NCBI RefSeq assembly: GCF_010389155.1
Contig: NC_057768.1
Coordinates: 24,995,966-25,059,965 of the forward strand
From: Erigeron canadensis
Lineage: Eukaryota > Streptophyta > Magnoliopsida > Asterales > Asteraceae
Length of the DNA: 64,000 nucleotides
Direction: 5' to 3'
Every line of letters starts with the position of its first letter. Within the stretch, counting starts at the first letter, position 1. The notes under the pieces were generated by a model. That model had not been told where the DNA came from. It searched no databases and was given only the letters and a program-made list of their open reading frames with translations. Below are positions 33,328 to 45,053 of the stretch, piece by piece. The position numbers and the translations under genes are program-made.

Positions 33328-36300
33328 TTAATCTGCAGCCATAAATGGATCTGTATCTCCAAGATCAGCAACAATAGGTTCCAAACTCGTTACGTCCTCA
33401 TCTTCTGTAGAAAAGTGGGTTGGGAATGGAAGCATCGATATATCTGGTTTCTTGTACCATGCATCTTTTATGAATACAAAATCTCCCTCGTTTCCGGGTA
33501 CCTATAATTCAAATATAGATAACATTATTTTCAGAAGAAAAAAAAAAGGATAGAATTTCATGTGTGGTTCAAAAATGTAATAACCCTAGAAGTAGACATT
33601 TTCTATCTACGAGTTTAAAGCAAGACTTGATATCTAGTCAAGGGAAGCCAAAATTCATACTTGGCCTCGGACCCACATCAAGTTTCTTGCAGGATCTATC
33701 TTGTATACCCACACATTTTTAACGGTTCTCTGTTTCCCTCCCATTCGACCAGGCATCTTCTTTCCTTTGAACACCTGAATTGCAGAGAAAATTATAAGCA
33801 AAAGCAAAAACAAGAAACAGATAAGAGTGAGGTGATCCCCTATAATTCTGATTTTTTAGGGGATGGATATCAAACCAGAACACAACTGACATGATTTCTC
33901 TTGTTTTTCTATAAGAATAACAATGACTTTTTATGAGATGATAGCTAAAGAATCAACGGCTGCTGACAGTGGTTGATCACATGAATAACCCCGTCATGTT
34001 TACATAAACACGAAAATGATGTAAAGGAAGTATGACCACATACCTTACCAGGGGCATCCCTCTGACCGGTAGAACCAGGAGTACGATGGGACTTTGATGC
34101 TCCATGAGATGCCGGCCCACCTTTGAAATCATATTTTTTCATCACACCCTGGATAACGTATCATATATGAGATATAATAGAGGTAAAATATAAGTCAAAA
34201 CATATCGCAACGAGATAAAACTGCTACTTGATAAAAAGAGCAACAAATACTAGCAAAAGTGAAGACAAAAATGGGCGAGTGTGAGAGTATTACTTAAATG
34301 ATTAAAAAAAAGCATATATCCTAAAGCCTTTACTGATCGAAAAAAGAAAATTACAAAAATAAATTGAGAGTTATTCGTCGAGACAATTCTGCTCCTAGGG
34401 ATTTTAGAAGGCACATTTTGCAGACATTATGAGCAAAAACATTAAAGCAGAGTTCTAATAACTTGTAAACTTTTACAATAAAAGAAATTTCCCATGTGGC
34501 TAATGAAAAAAAGATCCACAACACATTTAAACAACTATTCACCTGAAAACCTTTTCCTTTCGTGATCCCAGTGACATCAACGTACTGGCCAGGGACAAAA
34601 TGACGAACTCCAATCTGAGTGCCAATTGGAAGCAAAGCATCCTCGGTCACAGGAAACTCTCTCAACTTTCTCTTCAGAGGGACGCCTTGTGCTCTAAAAT
34701 GTCCCACTTCTGGTTTCGTCAAATGTTTTTCTTTTTTGTGCCCACAACCAATCTATACCAGCAACACCATTGAATTAGTAACAGACTAAAACAGTATCAA
34801 CGCAATGTGGCCGGACAAATAACATTTTAACATTATCTAACTATTTGACAGCTTTTGACATTTCTAACAAAATTCAACGCTCTGATGTTTGCCCGTAGCT
34901 AGTGATAGAAAAGACAAGTGCCTTTTTTTACCCAGCAACGCAGGTTGGCAAACTCAACCAAGTTATACACTTTTTTTTAATTAAAATCAACTAAGCATAC
35001 TGGACTAGCTCCTAAGGAGGAAATAAGGGAGTCATCTCAAAAGACGCAAAAGATCAGCATACTGGATTAAATACCTTTATGTATTCTCAATATTTGTAAA
35101 AAAAAGATTAATAGCTAACATTTATAATAAGAGAAATGCTAGAGAGACAAACTAATTACAAACAAATGTTTACAAAGTTATGTGTCACCAATAGAAGATG
35201 GAGAGAGAAACATGAAAGATAAAAAAAATTGTAAGTTAATTGGTCCATCATATGAAAACTCAATTTGTAAACATGTGTTTGTAATTAAAAACTTAGCTCT
35301 AATATATATGTGAGAACCAGTTTTGAAGTTTTCAACATTTCCTAATATAAAAATCTCAAATACTTGATTATATCGTAAAAATAGTAGAATAGAGATTATA
35401 AGGTTCAACATTTACTTTCAACATAAATTTAGCTGCAAAAGAAGGCAATGACATCATGATCATCCACAATATCAACGCATCAAGCAGAATTTTACTTAGT
35501 TCACCAGGTTTATGGTAAACACTTATATATATAGGTCTATTAGAGATAGATGTCCCTCGTAGTTTTGTTACATTCCTCTATCTAATACTATCTTATAAAG
35601 CATTTTGCCCTTTTATTAAATCTCAAAAAATGATTTGAACTACCTAAAATTACCCTCCTTCTTTATTTACTACTCGTAATTTAAACATCTCAACCTAATA
35701 TACCTATAATACCTTTAAATCCCAACCACTCATGTTTTTCTCTCTCCTCAAACTCGTTTTTTTTTCTTTCTCCTCCATAAATCATTTTATTCCTCTAATT
35801 TATTCAAAATCTTTTATCTCAAAAACCGTATATCGATAAATTATAAAAATTGTATGGGCGTTCTTAAAATTTCATGCTCTTTCATTAGAGATGTCATTCG
35901 ATATACTTTCGACGAATTTTTAAATCCGAGTACGGAGCGCGTACGGCTAAGGCATTTGGCTATCACACTCTATGACTTATCACCTCCAATGACCTATCAC
36001 CCCACCATCCCACCGCCGCATTGCGCGGGTACTATTGCTCGTCCATTACAATGTATATGACAACAAATTCTGCACATTTGAAATTGGTTTGAAAGGGCAG
36101 TGATGTGGTATCAAAGGAGCCTTCCAGGAACAATGCCTGGTGTAAGGTAGGCCAATGAAAGGATTTTATCTTGATCGAAATCTGATCTGATCCAGTCCTC
36201 CATTACATTCTCCAGTAATCAATATATCCACCTATTTGAATCAATCCATGCAGATCAATCCATTAAAAAGTCATAACTCATAACTTCGGGTCAACCTCCT

Positions 36301-37437
36301 ATCTAGACAAATCAGTTAACTAATTCATAAATCTCTCATTCAAGACATCTGCAACGTACTTTGTTATTTTATAAAAGTTTCCTTTAACCGACAAATTTAA
36401 ACTCATTGAATGAATAACACTAAAAGGAGGCAAAACAGCTATCGAACTTAACAAATCTTGTCCAGAGCTACCGAGTCTAACTAGGCTTTCAAAGCAAGCT
36501 CAAAATTGCCTACTCCATCTCTGACAAACAGTGACTAAGATTAAAACTTCATGAAAAAAAAAAGCCGAGTTAGTAGGTTTCTGTGTAACATTCACAGAAA
36601 CTAACATAAACCTCTACCCAAAATGTTATCTTTTTGGTGTAACATTCACATTTTACCAACCTGACAAGCCACTAAAGAAGTAGCACCAACGGGTCAATAA
36701 ATAACGAGCTTTATCAAACGATAACATTTTATGTCAAAAAACAGACATATCGAAAGATAAATCATATTCAACCGCAATTTCAGGTCTACATTTTCAATGT
36801 CATTATGCCTACAACTAAATACTAACATAAACCTAATAATACAACAACAACAACAACAACTGTACCCAATCCCTGAGCGGGGTATGGGGGAGGTGAGCTG
36901 TAGACAGTCTTACCTCTACCCAAAGGTAGAGAGCCTGCTTCCATAAAACCTAATAATAATAACAATAAACGCCCACTATTTCCTAACAAATTCCAAAACA
37001 AGCAATTCAAATTGCAAAACAAATAATAGTAAAAAAATAAATAGAAAAAGAAAAAAAGGGGGGACCTGAAGGGCAGTAATGCCTTCTTTTTCGGGGATTT
37101 TAACTTGAGAAACAATATTTTCATCCAACCAAAGAACAGTAATTGGAACCCTTTTACCCCATTTATCCCATAACGCAGTCATTCCACATTTTACTGCAAT
37201 CAATCCAGTTCTTCTCGAATCAGGTCTCATCGCACGTGTTTTCGCTTCAATGATCCTCCCATCACTATCCTCTGAATCATTCAGAGGCAGTGCTGCCTCT
37301 GAACTGAATGGTCTTAAAAACAAATTACTGGTTATGGTTATGGCTCTTATTGAAATAAAACCCTGATGGGTGTGATTATTAGGGTTTAGTGATAGATGAC
37401 GCAGATATGAAATAAGACCTCTTGAAACTGCTGCCAT
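33328..37437 (-). CDS. RPL3: Large-subunit ribosomal protein uL3, mitochondrial
   Basis: Five exons on the minus strand: 37437-37066, 34752-34543, 34148-34044, 33774-33661 and 33501-33328, joining in one frame to 324 residues. uL3 binds 23S-type rRNA and helps shape the peptidyl-transferase centre. The N-terminal ~45 residues are basic and Ser-rich without acidic residues ([15 protein letters not shown]), a mitochondrial presequence. The body has the bacterial-type uL3 signature: [32 protein letters not shown], [19 protein letters not shown] and [14 protein letters not shown]. The length exceeds typical chloroplast L3, supporting the mitochondrial assignment. Exon borders are GT-AG. Intron 1 (34753-37065) holds a Helitron, a MITE and a SINE. 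No lesion is seen. Confidence 0.95.
35136..35306. mobile_element. Probable MITE in RPL3 intron 1
   Basis: Inverted, imperfect ends: ttacaaacaaatgtttacaaa (35157-35177) against tttgtaaacatgtgtttgtaa (35263-35283), with weaker pairing outside (gctagaga/ttagctcta). No coding content. Confidence 0.6.
35581..36041 (+). mobile_element. Short non-autonomous Helitron in RPL3 intron 1
   Basis: Starts TCTAATACTATCTTATAAAG directly after an A and ends in the hairpin region ccgccgcattgcgcgggt followed by ..CTCG|T, one base from the CTRR consensus. It contains gagtacggagcgcgtacgg and no helicase. It is opposite in strand to RPL3. Confidence 0.6.
36842..36941 (-). mobile_element. 5'-truncated SINE in RPL3 intron 1
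   Basis: On the minus strand the body reads tctacctttgggtagaggta...cagggattgggtacag and ends in a (TTG)n tail. The tRNA-like head is missing. The flanks cataaacctaataata (36826-36841) and cataaaacctaataata (36942-36958) are a near-perfect target duplication, so the element inserted already truncated. Confidence 0.85.
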
Positions 37438-37867
37438 GAATTGATTTAATTTGATTTGATTTGAAATTTTTTGTTATAGAAATGGAGTGGAGATGATAAT
37501 GGTCATTTGGAATTGAATTTTTGCAGAGTTTTCTTTTTCCTTTTTTTTTCGGCTGGGAGGAGGGTAGGGTTTTTAGATGTTTGATTAAAAGGAGAGTGAT
37601 CTAGTAACCCCTTTGGGATTTATCTTTTGTTAGGTTTGGTCCCTGTTACTAAATTTACCATTGATATTGATTAAAATCAGACTCAATGGTTATTTCAGTG
37701 TTTTTTTTTTCTTTGAAAGTGCACTTTTGAGAATATTTTTTCAAAGGTAAAATCTTTAGGTAAAAGGTGCTTTTAAAATTAATCTTTTTATCTTTGAATA
37801 GAAATAAAGTTGTCTACATCGTACTTCTCTCATACTTTGTTTTACCGAAAATTGAGTATATATATAT

Positions 37868-38062
37868 GTGGAGAAATGTTAGGTAAAACATGCAGTACCT
37901 ATCTTAGGTAAAGCAAGGGGAATATGTAAAATTCAAAGGGGGTTTATGTAAAATTCAGGAGGGGTTATGTATGTTTATCAAACTCAAAGGTTTAATATGT
38001 AACTTTTTTTTGATGTGACAGTACGTAAGTTTAGGTAAAGTGTACAGTACGGATCATTTTCT
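37868..38062. mobile_element. MITE family X, copy 1
   Basis: Shares, in inverted orientation, the words gaaatgtta, aaaacatgca, acctatc, taggtaaagca, atgtaaaattca and gatcattttctc with 43162-43337. Ends ggagaaatgttaggtaaaac / gatcattttctc pair weakly. Confidence 0.6.
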
Positions 38063-38100
38063 CTCTCTCTCTATATATATATATTTATGGAAAAGTGAAT

Positions 38101-38262
38101 ATGGGTTGTTCCTCATCCAAACTTAGATAAAAACCTTTCACATTCAAATATTGTAATATTTGTTTGTATTTTAAATAAAATCATGGACCCCCATGAATTA
38201 TATGATTTAAAAAACAAAATGTGAGGTGTTCTCCATCTAAGCTTAGATATGAGACAACCCCA
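38101..38262. mobile_element. MITE with tcatccaaacttagat-type ends
   Basis: ggttgttcctcatccaaact (left) and tctaagcttagatatgagacaacc (right) are imperfect inverted copies. The layout resembles the MITE at 28861-29035 (ctaagctta in the arms) but the termini differ. Confidence 0.55.
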
Positions 38263-38274
38263 AACTCACTTACC

Positions 38275-38276
<2 letters not shown>

Positions 38277-38354
<78 letters not shown>
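38277..38354. repeat. (AT)n microsatellite, about 39 units
   Basis: Uninterrupted AT dinucleotides between two MITEs. Two more (AT)n tracts flank the MITE at 28.9 kb. Confidence 0.95.
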
Positions 38355-38356
<2 letters not shown>

Positions 38357-38790
38357 GGTAAGGTTCATGTGAGAACCATTTATATACGGACATAGGTAAT
38401 ATCCCCTCCGTCCCATTAGAAGTGTCATGTTTTGAATATTGAATGTCTAACATTTGTAACTTTGACCTTAAATAATTTTATTTGTGTCGAATAATATTTG
38501 ATAAAAGTTATATGAATTGATTGTGTTTTAAATGTGTTTTTTAATAGTATAATATTTATCAAGTTTTATACACAACAAAATATATTTGAGGTCAAAGTTT
38601 AAAAATAAAGATTGAAAATATTCAAACTAAGACACATCTAGTGGGACAGATGGAGTGTTAACTATAACTTGATTCGTTCATATGTGAACAAATTTGTTCA
38701 CATATACTATTAACATATGAACATCAAGTTATAATTTAAAGGTTCTTATAGTTCTTCCAATTTAAATGGTTCTCACATGAACTTTTTCCT
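38357..38790. mobile_element. MITE carrying a nested Stowaway-like MITE
   Basis: Outer ends aggttcatgtgagaacc / ggttctcacatgaactt are inverted. A second element interrupts the left half at 38402-38657. The related copy at 7045-7185 reads straight across the insertion point. Confidence 0.8.
38402..38657. mobile_element. Stowaway-like MITE nested in the outer MITE
   Basis: The ends cccctccgtcccattag and ctagtgggacagatggag match the Stowaway terminal style (CTCCCTCCGTCCC). Internal pairing: gaccttaaataattttatt with aaatatatttgaggtc. The insertion point corresponds to a TA in the empty-site copy. Confidence 0.8.
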
Positions 38791-38806
38791 ATATAGGGAT
38801 GGTTAT

Positions 38807-39372
38807 ATAGGGGACAAGTAATCAAAAAAGTACAAGGGGATCAATCTCCACCATCCGATCAACCATCTTCCTCCTTCTTCTTCCTTTTTCTCCGGTGAGA
38901 CAACAGTCGCCGCCACCACCCCCTTCTCTAGTGACCGTCACCACCTCTTCCTTCTTTCTTCTTTTCCGGCGAGACAACCGCCGCCACCACTTCCAGCGAC
39001 ATCTCCGGCAATCATCAGTTTCATTTTCCGGTGGATACGGTACGGGCGGTGCCCTCATCCGTTCTAAAGTGGTTGTCACCGGACGCATATGAGAATCGTA
39101 TAGATTTGATGGGTGGCGATCCAAGAGATGGTGGCGATTTGATACGGTATGGGCTTCGCTCTTGCTGCCGCCGGCGGCGGCGTTGTGGTTGGGGTGGTCG
39201 GAGATGATGGTGGTGAGGGTGGTTTTCTCGCCAGAGAAGAAAGAAGTGGTGGCTGGCGGCAGCTGTCTCGCCGGAGAAGGAGGAAGGCTTGATCTGATCC
39301 GTCCAAATTGTTTGATCGGACGATTATTATGCATCCCTGGTACTTTTTTTCCCACCTGATGAGCGTCCATTT
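38807..39372. mobile_element. Candidate foldback element with long imperfect inverted ends
   Basis: The left arm (caaaaaagtacaagggga, ccgatcaa, ttcctccttcttc, ctccggtgagacaac, gccgccaccacc) reappears inverted on the right (ggtggctggcgg, gtctcgccggag, aaggaggaag, ttgatcgga, ccctggtactttttt). It has a CCG/CCA-rich interior. Several overlapping frames here are by-products of composition. No target duplication was found. Confidence 0.5.
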
Positions 39373-39405
39373 TGTGATTATTTCCTATATCATTAGGTCG
39401 TCTTT

Positions 39406-41271
39406 TGATGTCTAAATGAGATTAGAAAAGTAAACTTTTGGTACTTAATTGGACGACATATTATGATAGGTTCACAAGGCATGCAAGTGAAGGCAAATGT
39501 CTCTGCTCAACTTAACACGAAGCCACAAGACATTTAGACGAAGACTAGCAAGCGGAACATGAAGAATTTGAGGTCGACGTGGAGCAAATGAACATGTGTT
39601 AGTATTTTGTACATGACTTCTTCATACAGACTCCGTTTCTGACGACTAAGCTATCCACGGAAAGGCGAGAGAAAGATCTACAACTTTTGTACTGATGTTG
39701 AAGACCAGCGCTGCTAAAAGTGATCCTGAAACTCACAAGCACCGCTGGGACATCTCAAGCGCCTCTGAGACTTAATGAACGCCGCTGGGAAAGTCGGTTC
39801 AGCTAGGGTTTGGTCCGAAAACCTATAAATACCCCCCTAAACCCTAATAGCCGCAACATACTTCCTCTAGACAACTTTGGGGGCTGTTCTAGGGTATTTT
39901 CATCAGATCTAACCCCTCGTAACACCTCCATATCATCCGGAAGATCAAGCATCAATTATCAACAACAATTATCATTCAACAAATAATTATTAGTTCAAAT
40001 TAGTTAGGGTTCGTAGTGTTGATTCGAAGGAGCGACATTAAGGACTGCGTAACTTCGATATCCCTATTATTAGTTTGATCTCTTTTACTTTTATTATTGT
40101 TATTTGGGTTACAACTTGAAGACTATTTGTTTGACAATTATTATTATGGATTTATTTGTAGGAAAATGATAAATCCTTCTAACTAAATGGCCTAAAAATC
40201 CTCTTAACACTTTAAGAAGGTGACAAGTGGTATCCACTAATTCTCTTTCCTAATCTTGCCCCCTGATTTTTCCACATGTCATCATCCAATAGTTAGGAGG
40301 ATTTTTAGGCTGATTAGTTAGGAGGATTAATCACTTCCCTTATTTATATTAATGATTGTTAGGTTTATTTTCTTGTCATGAGTAGCTAAGTAGTTTTGCA
40401 TCTATTTGGATAATGTGATCATGTCATGATAGTTTGTTGTATTAGATTGTTGAACCGTTTCTATGCTTTGTAGCAGATCCATGGTCATTGAGTCAGACAA
40501 ATGTTATTGGTTTTCATATACAAACATGTTTTATTGATTTGTTTGGGTCAAATTAGTACTAAGGCCTTAGAGTTATTTTATATGTTTGTGAAACATTAAT
40601 CGGTCTATAATTAATGTGGTCTCTTGACTTGTAACCGAGCGGGGGATGGTTAATTAATAATTTGGCTCAACTGAACATGTGTTTTTTATTAGGTTATTCT
40701 AGTTGATCTGACCAACGTAAACCGGATTCGGGTGACTAGAGTAATTAGTGTCAAGTGACTTTTAGAAACCTATAAGAATCTTGACTTACATAAAAGATAT
40801 AGTCATAGTTACAAAACTCAGGTTTTAATGCATAACAGTGTATCTAATGGAAATTTGTTTATAGGGTAGTGTAAGTCTAACGACAGCTCTACTAAGTAGT
40901 TTGGTGAATCTAACAAGAATCCGAATGTGAGAAGAGTTGTTCAACATATCTAAACTGTTTTCTAAATGATCATGACATGTGAACTGTTCCAAGTAGATGC
41001 AATGTTTTAATTACCACTGTTTTGCTATATTAATCAGTTAATGCTTTTCTTAGTTTAGTTTTATTTAAATCGTGACAAACCTCCAAATCCTAGAATTACA
41101 CCTAGCTACTTTCTTAGACATAGTCCCTGCGAATGATCCTGGTTTTACCTATTTACTATACAATCAACAAATGGGTCCACTGCCCGTGAGTGAGTGTAGT
41201 AGAGAAGTTAACATTAAAATTATAAATTTAAAACTTGTTAGGAAATTAAGTTAAACATTCTCTGCACATCA
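39406..41271 (+). mobile_element. Probable solo LTR of an Athila-related family
   Basis: Starts TGATG and ends gCACATCA, the same termini as the gypsy LTR at 48442. Near its end, cactgcccgtgagtgag and ttataaatttaaa match the end of that LTR (on its own strand). A TATA-like tataaata lies at 39825. With the inserted MITE (40161-40339) removed the length is about 1.69 kb, close to the 1.62-kb LTRs. No matching 5-bp flanks were seen (tcttt versus ccacc), so recombination between elements or end misplacement is possible. Confidence 0.5.
40161..40339. mobile_element. MITE, 179 bp, inside the solo LTR
   Basis: The ends ggaaaatgataaatccttct and gttaggaggattaatcacttccc are inverted; pairing continues through ggcctaaaaatcct/aggatttttaggc, about 48 bp per arm. 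Confidence 0.85.
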
Positions 41272-42117
41272 CCACCCATCCCCTATTTATCTTTCCCCTC
41301 TCTCTATATTATATATATATATATGTATATATATATATTAAATACCTTCACTCTTATTGTTCTTTCATTTACATTATTTACTCGCTCTAATTGTTAACTA
41401 GATCGTCTCATTAAACTAGACCAGTCGTCATATCAGTGAAGCTCGTTAGTCACTGTAATTGATATAAAAGTGTCTTCAGATATTCATAGAACTTGGGACT
41501 TATAAGAATGTATTGCCAGTTACCGGGTAAAGAAACCAATTATTGTAGGGTCGCTAGCTTGAGAGGAAAAATTTATCTACAGAATTAAAGGGTTCCTGGA
41601 CATTTACTCTTTTTTTCACTTTAACTTCGACTTCCAGGCTCTAAACAAGTTTCGACCGAAACAAGTTTTTGAGTTCGAAATGCATTTTAATTAATTAACT
41701 TTTGACATGTAAGTTTTTTAGAAGCTACAAGATATATTAAATCGATTAGTGAGCATGTCCATTGCCCCTAGGTCATATTAGGTCAATTTAGCACTAAAAC
41801 ATTTGTTACCAAGTTCAATGTCGCCGTTCTATAAAAATTTTGAGTTGTTACCAAGTCAATTACAAATTTGTAGTGAAAAAACGAGTACGAAATGGAAGAC
41901 CAAATGAATGTGTCACGGATAGAGCTACTTTTACTACTATAGTCGAGAAGGTATAGCTAGTGGCAGCATTAGAATTTTTTTTTAAAGATGAGTCAATTCA
42001 AAAGATATCTAATTATTTGTCTTTTTTATCAACCAATGCCAAATTGAAAAGATAAATTAGGTAACACTATAGCTAAAAGTATGTGAATCACATAAATAAT
42101 AGTAATTCAATAAGAGA
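41272..42117. other. Intergenic, no gene seen
   Basis: AT-rich with a (TA)n run at 41315-41338. No feature recognised. Confidence 0.4.
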
Positions 42118-42862
42118 GGTGATAAGGAAGCCTAAATTAATTAGCCTAATAGTAGGCATAACCATAAGATTACAACAATTGTCCCAATTTTGAAAGTCTA
42201 GAATTCATTTAATTTTAATTCCTATTATACCCTCATTGAAATATTAAATATTTATAGCATTTTTCTCATTTGTTCCGATACCAATATTTTCGTCTCCGGC
42301 CAATTGATTACGACAAAAACCTTCATTTCCTATCTATTTCACTATCACATACGTGCACCATTTTTATACATATGCATTCTGTTATGTTAACTTTTTAGTA
42401 TTATTGTTATTGTTTTACATAAAAAGCTTTGTTAATATATTTAGAAAAAAAACCTTTATCAAATTTTCATACATCATCTGAAAATCTATAAACCATTTTG
42501 AAAAGCATAATTTATACAATTAACATGAATGATCATTGTATGACTGTACATAATCATTTGCAGAGTTGCTATAGTACTAAAATTAACAAATTGTAAAACC
42601 ACTTTAAATCATAAGTGGTGAGATGATCGAAGACGATGCAAAGGTGTGGTTGGCACCGTTAAAGGCAGATTTAGGAGGAAATGTTTTTACGGGAGCAAAA
42701 AAAAAGATGTAAAACCAAAAGAGGGAGATATAAAATGATAAAGAAGACAGGGATATATCGGGAATTATAGTAAAAAAATTGGGGGATTTAAAAACAAGGA
42801 CAGGTATCATTATCTCCTTATTAGGTTTGTTTTTAGGCTCATTAGTTTAGGCTTCTTTATTA
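42118..42862. mobile_element. Candidate MITE-like element with short inverted ends
   Basis: ggtgataaggaagcctaaat (left) and gtttaggcttctttattat (right) are inverted, with gcctaatagtaggc-type words inside the arms. The motif style resembles the MITE at 40161-40339. The 745-bp interior has no recognisable frame. Confidence 0.45.
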
Positions 42863-43161
42863 TTTTTCTAGTAATAAAAAGTATAAAAGGGACCAAAACT
42901 TATAAAATCATGACAAAAACCGTATAACATGGAAAATTGAATCCATAAAAATGCCATTGAAGATATGGTTAGGGTAACTAATTGGGTTCGCTTGTAATTT
43001 TGATTGGGTCAATATATCGTTAAAATGGACTCTATCAACTCCTCATATAGCTAGACATTACTAATCGAAAACTTTGGGCGCTACGGCCCATCCTAGTAGT
43101 TATGTGGTTTTATCATGAATCATACTCTAACTCATATCTTTACTGTAATTATAAATTATTA

Positions 43162-43337
43162 GAGAAAATGATCTGCAGACTTTACTTACTGCCACATTCA
43201 AAAAAAGGTACAGATTAAACTTTTGAATTTTATAAACATACATAATTCCCTGAATTTTATATAAACCTCTCTTGAATTTTACATAATCCTCCATGCTTTA
43301 CCTATGATAGGTATTGCATGTTTTATTTAACATTTCC
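43162..43337. mobile_element. MITE family X, copy 2, inverted relative to 37868-38062
   Basis: The reverse complement shares ggaaatgtta, aaaacatgca, tacctat, taggtaaagcatg and gatcattttctc with the first copy. Confidence 0.6.
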
Positions 43338-43523
43338 CCAAATTATTATTGGAATTCATTGATTTTATTCATAAGCCTGATAATTTTGATGATGAACTCT
43401 GTCCCGTCGTTAACTAAGAAGAGTGGAAAGTTATTTAAAGACGATTGTACGTGGTAATCGGTGTCAAACATTTGTTCAGATGTAATGTATCATTGATCAA
43501 ATCAGATTTGTGAAGAGCATTAC

Positions 43524-44213
43524 TGTTGGGTTATATAACTATTTATCAAATCAAATCACAAAGCACGCAACGGAAGACAAGATCTATGCAGTTTAATTAA
43601 TTAACCAAAGTATAGAATATGTACCTTATATTGGAGAGATTAAAACAAGAACAAGGTTTAAAATAACCTTTCTACGATTGCACACACAACGTTGGAACGT
43701 ACGTATGCTAGTACTTGATCACGAACAAACAACCATTTGTTAATACCCTTTCACACGAACCAAACAAAACCCGAAACCCTTTGTTTTTGTGAGGAACGAC
43801 CGAAGCCAAGAAAGAGGGAGGAAGAGAGAATTTTAGGGTTTTAGAAAACCTTAATAATTGTGTGTTAAAAAACTTAAGAAAAGGGTTTGTATTTATAGCC
43901 TCACATTAACTTAAAAAACAAGTTTAGAGTTTTCTAAAATCCCTTAATGTTGTAGCCGTCCCCCTTAGGAAGATTCTAGAGGATTTCTTATTTTTTTCAT
44001 TTAATCACAATTGTCTCCTCCGTTAAGTCCGTCAGTTAAGTACCGTTAACTATTAACATTTAACAGACGACCGTTAGTTTTTCGTGATCAAATTAATTAA
44101 TAAATTACATTTAATATATTAATTAATTATAGTTACATTCACGTTGAGGTGTGACCCCGTAGGCTTAAATACTTTTCGGACATACGTTCATTTTACGTGA
44201 TCATATTCTAACA
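43524..44213 (-). repeat. Copia 3' LTR (690 bp)
   Basis: On the plus strand it begins TGTTGGG and ends CTAACA; on the element strand it begins TGTTAG and ends CCCAACA. A tataaata box lies at 43890-43897 (minus). The purine-rich aagtgggagc at 44214-44223 (minus) is the polypurine tract. Confidence 0.92.
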
Positions 44214-45053
44214 GCTCCCACTTGAGCTCGTAACGAATGAAGGTAATAACATTGGTTAGCGTCTAGCAACACGCCAATGCTCCCGAAAACATTTAAGTAT
44301 AGTTTTAAACGGTTAAGGCATTTATTATCCCTTTGTTCAGATACCTTTGTTAAATATGAATATGGATCAAGGTCATTTCATAATTTAACAATTATGTTTC
44401 TCATTCTATAACTAATTAATGATTACCAAATATAATCGAGAACCATCTGGATTTTTTTGGGCACGACCATGCAAACATCTTTATTTAGTCCTAATGATGG
44501 CGCCAAACGGTATCATGCTTCAATTTCAAATTGAAGGAACAAATCCTATATTGACTACACGTGTCAGTCATCATACTTCACGACGCTTTCTGAAAATAGC
44601 CCTTTATGTACCCCCTTATTCAGGTGAGTTAGAACTACATCTAGTAAGTGCGATTCATACATGCTGACCTACTTGTATCTCAAGTCAAAGGATAAATAAA
44701 AGTAACCATTTACCAATTTCACTTAATGACGATGATCCATAAAGTGATAATTCGTGTGGGGTAGTCTGTTATGCATCCGCTATGGATATCATGTGAGTTT
44801 GGTGGGAACCATCCATTACATATTCCAAGAATATAACCAATCACTCACATTTGTCTTCGTTTAATTATATTCCCATATAATTAATCGACAATAGACAATT
44901 TAGAATATTTAATAATAAAATATTCAAGGATTAAACATGCAAATATAAGACACAATTTAATATTGAATGAAATAAAACATATCAAGTATTTTATTTCATT
45001 ATAGAAAATATAAATAGTTTAACATCCCTTATCCAAATACTGAAACAACAGAT
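44214..45053 (-). other. Copia 3' untranslated region
   Basis: Between the RNase H stop and the polypurine tract. AT-rich, with no supported frame on either strand. Confidence 0.6.

Noticed and set aside
38822..39370. 182-residue minus frame rich in Arg, Pro and Ser
   Set aside because: Lies in a GC-rich foldback element with open frames on both strands; no domain recognised.
44419..44667. 82-residue plus-strand frame in the copia 3' region
   Set aside because: Opposite to the element and without recognisable content.
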